Source: Pseudomonadota bacterium (GTDB lineage: Bacteria; Pseudomonadota; Gammaproteobacteria; Steroidobacterales; Steroidobacteraceae). Taken from it: a stretch of 38,640 bases of DNA. The stretch lies in assembly GCA_026398735.1 (NCBI GenBank), contig JAPLSH010000026.1, forward strand, positions 1,052-39,691, written 5' to 3'. The position numbers were made by a program, and so were the translations under genes. This document shows positions 33,106-38,640 of the stretch, piece by piece. Positions within the stretch are counted from its first letter, which is position 1; each line of letters starts with the position of its first letter. The notes under the pieces are model-generated. The model saw nothing but the letters and a program-made list of their open reading frames with translations, ran no database searches and was not told the origin of the DNA.

Positions 33106-34143
33106 ATGCAGCCGGGCGAATCCCAACAGGTCATCGATACATTGGCTGCGGGCGAAGTGCTGGCTCGGGCTGGCACTGAGGAACCACTGCTCATGCTCAC
33201 GAGCTTTGAAGAAGTGCTTGCAGCCACCGTGCGGGCTGCCCACACCGCCAAGCGCGTGCTGTCGATCTATACCTCGCAACTGGAGCCGCAGCTGTATGAA
33301 GACAAGCTGTTTCTCGATGTGCTGAAGGCCTTTTTGCTGGCGCGCAGCTATTCGCGAGTTCGGGTGCTGCTACAGGAGCCGCTCAATCAGGCTGGCAGCA
33401 ACAGCAAGCTGCTGGCCATGTCGCGCCGCTTGACCACCTACATGGAACTGCGGCCCGTGGCGCCTGCGCTGCGCCAAAAAGAATGCGGCATGCTGATTGC
33501 CGACGACAAGGCAATTGTCTATCGCCCTCATGTGCACGGTTGGGACGGGATCGCCGGCTTTAATCACACCTCTGTTGCACGCCTGCATCTGCAGCAATTC
33601 GACCAGATGTGGATGGGGAGCACGCCTCTGCGCGAAGAGCATGAGGGCTGGCGTCCGGACCTTACCGTAGCAACCATCGTGGCCCGCGATGGGCTGTTCC
33701 TCATAGTCGAGGAAATGATTGGCGGACGCTTGGTACTGAATCAACCCGCAGGACACGTAGAGAATGGTGAATCGATTCTCGACGCGGGCATCCGTGAAAC
33801 CTTAGAAGAAACCGCTTGGCACGTGCAGCCTGACCATCTGGTGGGCACTTACCTGTGGCGCAATCCGCGTAATGGTCTGACCACCCTGCGCTTTGCGCTG
33901 GCAGCAACGGCGCTGAGTGAGGAGTCGGGCCGCCAATTGGATCGCGGTATTGTCGCGGCACATTGGCTTAGCCGGGAACAGCTGCTGGCCAACAGTCATC
34001 GGTTGCGCAGTGAACTGGTGTTGCGATGCATCGACGATTGGCTCTCGGGCCAGCGCTTTGATCTGCGTGCAGTGGCCAGGCTGCAGGACAGAACCGTAAC
34101 GGAACCTTCCTTGTCGCTCATCCAGCCAACCACCGAGCGCTGA
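33106..34143 (+). CDS. Fusion of an uncharacterised (DUF7931-like) domain and a NudJ-type Nudix hydrolase
   Basis: From the ATG at 33106, with GGAG 7 bases upstream, the protein has 345 residues. A GTG at 33031 would add 25 but has no ribosome site. The N-terminal domain (about 30-175) contains FEEVLAATVRAAHTAKRVLS, LYEDKLFLDVLKAFLLARS, VRVLLQEP and a C-terminal MLIADDKAIVYRPH. It resembles a phospholipase-D-like domain of unknown role. The C-terminal part (about 185-310) is closest to NudJ: LTVATIVARDG, NQPAGHVENGESI and RETLEETAW form the Nudix box, whose last glycine is Ala. NudJ removes phosphates from HMP-PP and nucleoside triphosphates, and in E. coli lies beside mnmA as here. The fused domain is unusual. 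Confidence 0.88.
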   Translation: MQPGESQQVIDTLAAGEVLARAGTEEPLLMLTSFEEVLAATVRAAHTAKRVLSIYTSQLEPQLYEDKLFLDVLKAFLLARSYSRVRVLLQEPLNQAGSNSKLLAMSRRLTTYMELRPVAPALRQKECGMLIADDKAIVYRPHVHGWDGIAGFNHTSVARLHLQQFDQMWMGSTPLREEHEGWRPDLTVATIVARDGLFLIVEEMIGGRLVLNQPAGHVENGESILDAGIRETLEETAWHVQPDHLVGTYLWRNPRNGLTTLRFALAATALSEESGRQLDRGIVAAHWLSREQLLANSHRLRSELVLRCIDDWLSGQRFDLRAVARLQDRTVTEPSLSLIQPTTER

Positions 34144-34182
34144 CCACGTGCCGGACGCGCTCGCGTCTGGCACAGTGCGGCT

Positions 34183-35271
34183 GTGAACACCTCCTCTTCG
34201 AAAGTCATCGTCGCGCTATCCGGCGGCGTGGATTCGGCCGTGGCCGCCCTGCTGCTGCTGCGTCAGGGTCATGCCGTGGAAGGCCTGTTCATGCACAACT
34301 GGGAGGATGACGAGCAGGGTTACTGCACTAGCGCCCAAGACTGGCAGGATGCACGCGCGGTGGCCGCAGAGCTGGGTATCGTGTTGCATCGCGTCGACCT
34401 CTCGGCGCAATACCGAGAACGCGTGTTTGCCAACTTTCTGGCCGAGTACCGCGCTGGACGAACACCCAACCCCGACGTGCTGTGCAATCGGGAAATTAAA
34501 TTTGGTGATTGTCTGGCGCATGCGAGGCGCCTGGGGGCGCAGTGGCTGGCAACCGGCCATTACGCGCGCATCCTGCAAGCCGCGGATGGACCGCAGCTGC
34601 TCAAGGGCCTGGACCCACAGAAAGACCAATCCTATTTCCTGCATGCAGTGCGCCGCGCAGATTTTGCCAACGTCTTGATGCCTGTCGGCGAGCTGCACAA
34701 GCCGCAGGTGCGCGAGCTGGCACGTGAGGCCGGGCTACCGGTGTTTGCCAAGCGTGACAGCACCGGCATCTGCTTTATTGGTGAGCGACCGTTCCGGGAG
34801 TTTCTGCAGCAATACATCGCTCCGCAGCCCGGCCCCATCGAAACCCCTGAAGGACGCCGGCTCGGTGAACACCACGGATTGCCCTATTACACGCTGGGTC
34901 AGCGCGGCGGGATCGGTATCGGCGGACAGCAAGGGCTGGATGAGTCCCCCTGGTATGTGGCCGCCAAGGACGCACACCGCAATGCGCTCATCGTCGTGCA
35001 AGACACTTTGCACCCGTTGCTGATGTCGAGGTCCCTGCACACGCAAGCAGTCAACTGGCTGGCAACAGCGCCGCAAGACACAGCGCAACTGGGCGTCAAA
35101 CTGCGCTATCGGCAGCAGGATCAGCCGGCGCGGGTTACGCCGCTGGGTGGCGGCGGCGTCCGGGTTGAGCCCTTGCAACCACAACGTGCCGTCACGCCCG
35201 GTCAGTCAGCTGTCTTCTATGACGCGGATCGCTGTCTTGGGGGCGGGATCATTGAGCAGATAGGGCTATAA
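34183..35271 (+). CDS. mnmA: tRNA-specific 2-thiouridylase MnmA
   Basis: The 362-residue enzyme adds sulfur to U34 of tRNA-Lys, -Glu and -Gln. [10 protein letters not shown] (13-22) is the ATP-pyrophosphatase P-loop. Cys101 in [12 protein letters not shown] and Cys197 in [12 protein letters not shown] are the catalytic cysteines. [25 protein letters not shown] and the C-terminal GQSAVFYD are also typical. The start is a GTG, the only reasonable start before the P-loop. The gene follows the NudJ fusion by 39 bases. Confidence 0.97.
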   Translation: MNTSSSKVIVALSGGVDSAVAALLLLRQGHAVEGLFMHNWEDDEQGYCTSAQDWQDARAVAAELGIVLHRVDLSAQYRERVFANFLAEYRAGRTPNPDVLCNREIKFGDCLAHARRLGAQWLATGHYARILQAADGPQLLKGLDPQKDQSYFLHAVRRADFANVLMPVGELHKPQVRELAREAGLPVFAKRDSTGICFIGERPFREFLQQYIAPQPGPIETPEGRRLGEHHGLPYYTLGQRGGIGIGGQQGLDESPWYVAAKDAHRNALIVVQDTLHPLLMSRSLHTQAVNWLATAPQDTAQLGVKLRYRQQDQPARVTPLGGGGVRVEPLQPQRAVTPGQSAVFYDADRCLGGGIIEQIGL

Positions 35272-35296
35272 TCGGCGGCTGTATCAGGGAGGCACC

Positions 35297-37987
35297 ATGA
35301 CCGATAGCTTCAAGGCCCGCCAAACGCTGCGCGCCGGCACCCACGACTACGACTTCTGGAATCTGGGCGCACTGCCTGCTGCAAAGCTGGCCCGACTGCC
35401 GTTCTCACTGAAAATCCTGCTGGAAAACCAGCTGCGTTTTGAAGACGGCATCAACGTCACCCGGGCCGACATCGAAGCCCTGCTCAACTGGGATGCCAAG
35501 GCCGCCCCCAGTCACGAAATCTCGTTCACGCCGGCGCGCGTGATCATGCAGGACTTCACCGGCGTGCCCTGCGTGGTCGATCTGGCCGCCATGCGCGAAG
35601 CCATCACCCGTCTGGGTGGTGATGCCGAAAAAGTGAACCCGCTGGCCCCTGCCGAGATGGTCGTCGACCATTCGGTACAGGTCGATGAATACGGCAGCTC
35701 GCATGCGCTGGCCGACAACACCCGCATGGAGTTCGAGCGCAACGGTGAGCGCTATGCGTTCCTGCGCTGGGGCCAGAGCGCCTTTCGCAACTTCCGCGTG
35801 GTGCCCCCGAACACCGGCATCGTGCATCAGGTCAATGTCGAGTACCTCGCCCGCGTCATCTTCGCCAAAGAAGGCGAGCGCATGCAGGCCTACCCGGACA
35901 CCGTCGTGGGTACCGACTCACACACCACCATGGTCAATGGCCTGGGCGTGCTGGGTTGGGGTGTGGGTGGTATCGAGGCCGAGGCCGCCATGCTGGGCCA
36001 GCCGGTCACCGTGCTCATTCCGCAGGTCATCGGCTTCAAGCTCAACGGCCAGTTGCCGGCTGGCGCCACCGCCACCGATCTGGTGCTGACCATCACCGAG
36101 ATGCTGCGCAAGAAGGGCGTGGTAGATAAGTTCGTCGAGTTCTTTGGCGATGGCTTGGCGCACCTGCCGCTGGCCGACCGCGCCACCATCGGCAACATGT
36201 CGCCCGAGTTTGGCAGCACCTGCGCCATCTTCCCGATTGACGAAGAGACCATCCGCTACCTCGAGCTGTCCGGTCGCCCTGCAGACCAGGTCACGCTGGT
36301 CGAAGCCTATGCCAAGGCTCAAGGCCTGTGGCGTATCAACGGTCAGGCTGCTGCGGATTACACCGACATCCTCGAACTGGACATGGGCACGGTCGAGCCC
36401 AGCTTGGCCGGCCCTAGCCGTCCGCAAGATCGTGTGCCGTTGCGCGTGGCTAAGAGCACCTTTGCCAAGCACTATGCCAAGCAGTCCGCTGAACGTGCCG
36501 GCAAGAACCCTGCGGCCACCGGTGTCGGTGCGGCCGTGGTCGATGGCACCGCCTTCGACGTTAAGGACGGCGCTGTACTGATCGCTGCCATCACCAGCTG
36601 CACCAACACCTCTAACCCCTATGTGCTGATGGCCGCCGGCTTGGTGGCACGCAATGCGCGCCGCGCGGGACTTGCCAGCAAGCCTTGGGTCAAGACCAGC
36701 CTGGCCCCGGGTTCGCGCGTGGTCACCGATTACCTGCAGGCTGCAGGTCTGCTCGATGAACTGGCCGGTATCGGCTTTGACGTGGTCGGCTATGGCTGCA
36801 CCACTTGCATCGGCAACTCCGGCCCGCTCAAGCCCGAGATCTCAGCGGCCGTTAAGGCCGGCGATGTCATCGGCTGTTCGGTGTTGTCGGGCAACCGTAA
36901 CTTTGACGGCCGCGTGCACCCCGAGATCAAGCAGAACTACCTGGCCTCACCGCCGCTGGTGGTGGCTTATGCCTTGGCAGGTACGCTGGACCTCGATCTG
37001 AATACCGAGCCGCTGGGACTTGGCAGCAACGGTCAGCCGGTGTTCCTTAAGGACATCTGGCCTACTCCCAAAGAAATCGCCGAGTTTGTCGGTCAGTTCA
37101 TCACCTCGGCCATGTTCCGCAAGAGCTATGCCGGCGTGTTTGACGGTGACGAGCGCTGGCAGGCCATCAAGGTGCCGGCGGGCAAGATCTATTCGTGGGA
37201 CGACAAGTCGACCTACGTCAAGAACCCGCCCTACTTCGATGGCATGACCATGGAGCCGGCCATCAAGTCGCAGATCACCGGTGCGCGTGCACTGGCGCTG
37301 CTGGGCGACTCGGTCACCACCGATCACATCTCGCCGGCCGGTAACATCGCTAAGAGCAGCCCTGCGGCGCGCTATTTGATGGAGCAAGGCGTGCAGCCTG
37401 CCGACTTCAACCAGTACGGCGCACGACGTGGCAACCATGAAGTGATGATGCGCGGCACCTTTGCCAACATCCGTCTGCGCAACCTGCTGTTGCCGGGTAC
37501 CGAGGGCGGCATCACGCTGCACATCCCATCGGGTGAGCAGTTGTCGATCTTCGATGCCGCCATGCGCTACAAGGCTGAGGGCACGCCGCTCATCATCCTC
37601 GCGGGCAAGGAATACGGCACGGGTTCGTCGCGTGACTGGGCTGCCAAGGGCACCATGCTGCTGGGCGTCAAAGCCGTGATTGCCGAGAGCTACGAGCGCA
37701 TCCACCGCTCCAACCTCATCGGCATGGGCGTGCTGCCGCTGCAGTTTGCCGAGGGCCAGACGGCGCTGTCGCTGGGCCTCACCGGCACAGAGACCTTTGC
37801 CATCATCGGTCTGGATGCTGGCGATGGGCGCAGCGTCACCGTCAAAGCAACCGCTGCCGATGGCAGTGAAAGCAGCTTTGTGGCGCGTGTGCGTATCGAT
37901 ACGCCCAAAGAGCGTGAGTACTTCCGTCACGGCGGCATCCTGCAGTACGTGCTGCGGCAGCTGGTTGTTGCGGGTAACGCGGCCTGA
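35297..37987 (+). CDS. acnA: Aconitate hydratase AcnA
   Basis: The 896-residue TCA-cycle enzyme belongs to the AcnA/IRP1 type. Its three [4Fe-4S] cysteines are Cys435 ([10 protein letters not shown]), Cys501 and Cys504 ([14 protein letters not shown]). Substrate motifs include [22 protein letters not shown], the mobile-domain [19 protein letters not shown] and [16 protein letters not shown]. An ATG with GGGAGG 6 bases upstream gives a strong start. It follows mnmA by 25 bases. Its stop overlaps the start of the next gene (CTGA). Confidence 0.98.
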   Translation: MTDSFKARQTLRAGTHDYDFWNLGALPAAKLARLPFSLKILLENQLRFEDGINVTRADIEALLNWDAKAAPSHEISFTPARVIMQDFTGVPCVVDLAAMREAITRLGGDAEKVNPLAPAEMVVDHSVQVDEYGSSHALADNTRMEFERNGERYAFLRWGQSAFRNFRVVPPNTGIVHQVNVEYLARVIFAKEGERMQAYPDTVVGTDSHTTMVNGLGVLGWGVGGIEAEAAMLGQPVTVLIPQVIGFKLNGQLPAGATATDLVLTITEMLRKKGVVDKFVEFFGDGLAHLPLADRATIGNMSPEFGSTCAIFPIDEETIRYLELSGRPADQVTLVEAYAKAQGLWRINGQAAADYTDILELDMGTVEPSLAGPSRPQDRVPLRVAKSTFAKHYAKQSAERAGKNPAATGVGAAVVDGTAFDVKDGAVLIAAITSCTNTSNPYVLMAAGLVARNARRAGLASKPWVKTSLAPGSRVVTDYLQAAGLLDELAGIGFDVVGYGCTTCIGNSGPLKPEISAAVKAGDVIGCSVLSGNRNFDGRVHPEIKQNYLASPPLVVAYALAGTLDLDLNTEPLGLGSNGQPVFLKDIWPTPKEIAEFVGQFITSAMFRKSYAGVFDGDERWQAIKVPAGKIYSWDDKSTYVKNPPYFDGMTMEPAIKSQITGARALALLGDSVTTDHISPAGNIAKSSPAARYLMEQGVQPADFNQYGARRGNHEVMMRGTFANIRLRNLLLPGTEGGITLHIPSGEQLSIFDAAMRYKAEGTPLIILAGKEYGTGSSRDWAAKGTMLLGVKAVIAESYERIHRSNLIGMGVLPLQFAEGQTALSLGLTGTETFAIIGLDAGDGRSVTVKATAADGSESSFVARVRIDTPKEREYFRHGGILQYVLRQLVVAGNAA

Positions 37988-38640
37988 GCCCTGCGCCGCG
38001 CATCGCGCTGTTCGATCTCGATGGCACGATCGCGCGGCGCGATACGTTCGGGCCTTGGGTGCTGGGCCTGCTGCTGAGGCAGCCCTGGCGCCTTCTTCGA
38101 TTGCCGGTGCTGTTGTGGGCGCTGGCAAGCTTCCTGCTCAAACGCATTGATCACGGCGGACTCAAATCCGCGGTGATCCGTGTGCTGCTGGGTGGTCTGC
38201 AGCGACAGCAAGTTGATGCGTATACGGCGGCCTACGTTCGCCAGGTGGTACCTGCAAGACTGTTCGCCGAGGCACTGACAACTATCCAAGCACACCGGGC
38301 CCAGGCAGACACACTGGTACTGCTGTCAGCGAGCCCTGACCTGTTCGTGCCGGCACTGGGCGCAGCGCTGGGTTTTGACCAAGTGCTGTGCACAGGTGTG
38401 CGCTGGAACGCCCAACGCCTGCACGGTGCACTGACCACTGCCAATCGTCGCGGTTATGAAAAGCTGCTCGTCCTGCAGGCGCTGCGTGCCCAATATCCTG
38501 GTTGCCACGTCACCGGCTACGGCAACAGCCTGCCCGACCTGCTGCATCTGCGAGCCTGTGATGCAGCGGTTTATGTGAATGCCGCTCCAGCGCTTGCGCA
38601 AGCGCTGACACGCGAGGGACTGCGCGTGGTGCACTGGAAC
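37984..38640 (+). CDS. HAD-IB family phosphatase, 3'-truncated by window end, apparent CTG start
   Basis: The frame is open to the window end (about 219 residues). [17 protein letters not shown] carries the HAD nucleophile Asp11 and acid Asp13 (DxDGT). [15 protein letters not shown] is motif II, K154 region [11 protein letters not shown] is motif III and [14 protein letters not shown] is motif IV. This is the SerB-like HAD-IB subfamily with a helical cap (residues about 20-90, including a hydrophobic, Leu-rich stretch). An in-frame TAA lies at 37975 and no ATG, GTG or TTG occurs before the nucleophile. CTG at 37984, overlapping the acnA stop as CTGA, gives (M)[14 protein letters not shown], a normal N-terminus. 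The substrate is unknown. Confidence 0.85.
   Translation, partial: MSPAPRIALFDLDGTIARRDTFGPWVLGLLLRQPWRLLRLPVLLWALASFLLKRIDHGGLKSAVIRVLLGGLQRQQVDAYTAAYVRQVVPARLFAEALTTIQAHRAQADTLVLLSASPDLFVPALGAALGFDQVLCTGVRWNAQRLHGALTTANRRGYEKLLVLQALRAQYPGCHVTGYGNSLPDLLHLRACDAAVYVNAAPALAQALTREGLRVVHWN

Noticed and set aside
36947-38128. 393-codon minus-strand open frame opposite acnA
   Set aside because: It is antisense to a clearly coding gene with intact catalytic motifs, and its translation is low in complexity and Arg/Gln-rich without known motifs.

Overview
The window is a GC-rich, densely packed bacterial chromosome segment, most likely from a gammaproteobacterium. Three things support this: the uvrC-pgsA-tRNA-Gly-tRNA-Cys-tRNA-Leu(UAA) order known from E. 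coli (glyW-cysT-leuZ), the grouping of phoPQ, purB, a NudJ-type Nudix gene and mnmA, and a full ccmABCDEFGHI operon. The class II DAHP synthase and the large TonB receptor would suit lineages related to Xanthomonadales, Nevskiales or Steroidobacterales, but I cannot name a genus from sequence alone.

Layout. 1-6241 is an accessory-looking block: a truncated TonB-dependent receptor, a lipoprotein di-heme peroxidase, a small NTF2-like protein, a Tat-signal SDR oxidoreductase, an alpha/beta hydrolase and a 2OG-Fe(II) oxygenase. 6238-12877 (minus strand) is the complete System I cytochrome c maturation operon ccmABCDEFGHI, almost every junction coupled by 4-nt overlaps. The 2OG oxygenase is joined to its 3' end, and a tRNA-Leu gene lies 46 nt upstream of ccmA. 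That tRNA-Leu(UAA) gene (12924-13229) is split in its anticodon by a 221-nt group I intron, the clearest unusual element in the window.

13277-23874 is a two-partner secretion locus: TpsB transporter followed by a giant (about 2970 aa) TpsA exoprotein built from about 30 modules of 68 aa. It sits exactly between tRNA-Cys and tRNA-Leu, so it appears to have split the ancestral glyW-cysT-leuZ array. 24008-24216 holds tRNA-Cys and tRNA-Gly, and 24269-31575 (minus) is a housekeeping series nudL-mazG-phoP-phoQ-aroG-uvrC-pgsA. From 31646 the plus strand carries purB, a Nudix fusion, mnmA, acnA and a truncated HAD phosphatase.

Two genes, uvrC and the terminal HAD gene, have conserved N-termini that extend past any ATG/GTG/TTG. 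Both can be explained by a CTG start in a CTGA overlap with the upstream stop. No stretch longer than 300 bases lacks a gene; the longest is the 237-base receptor leader at 1550-1786, which holds several inverted repeats.
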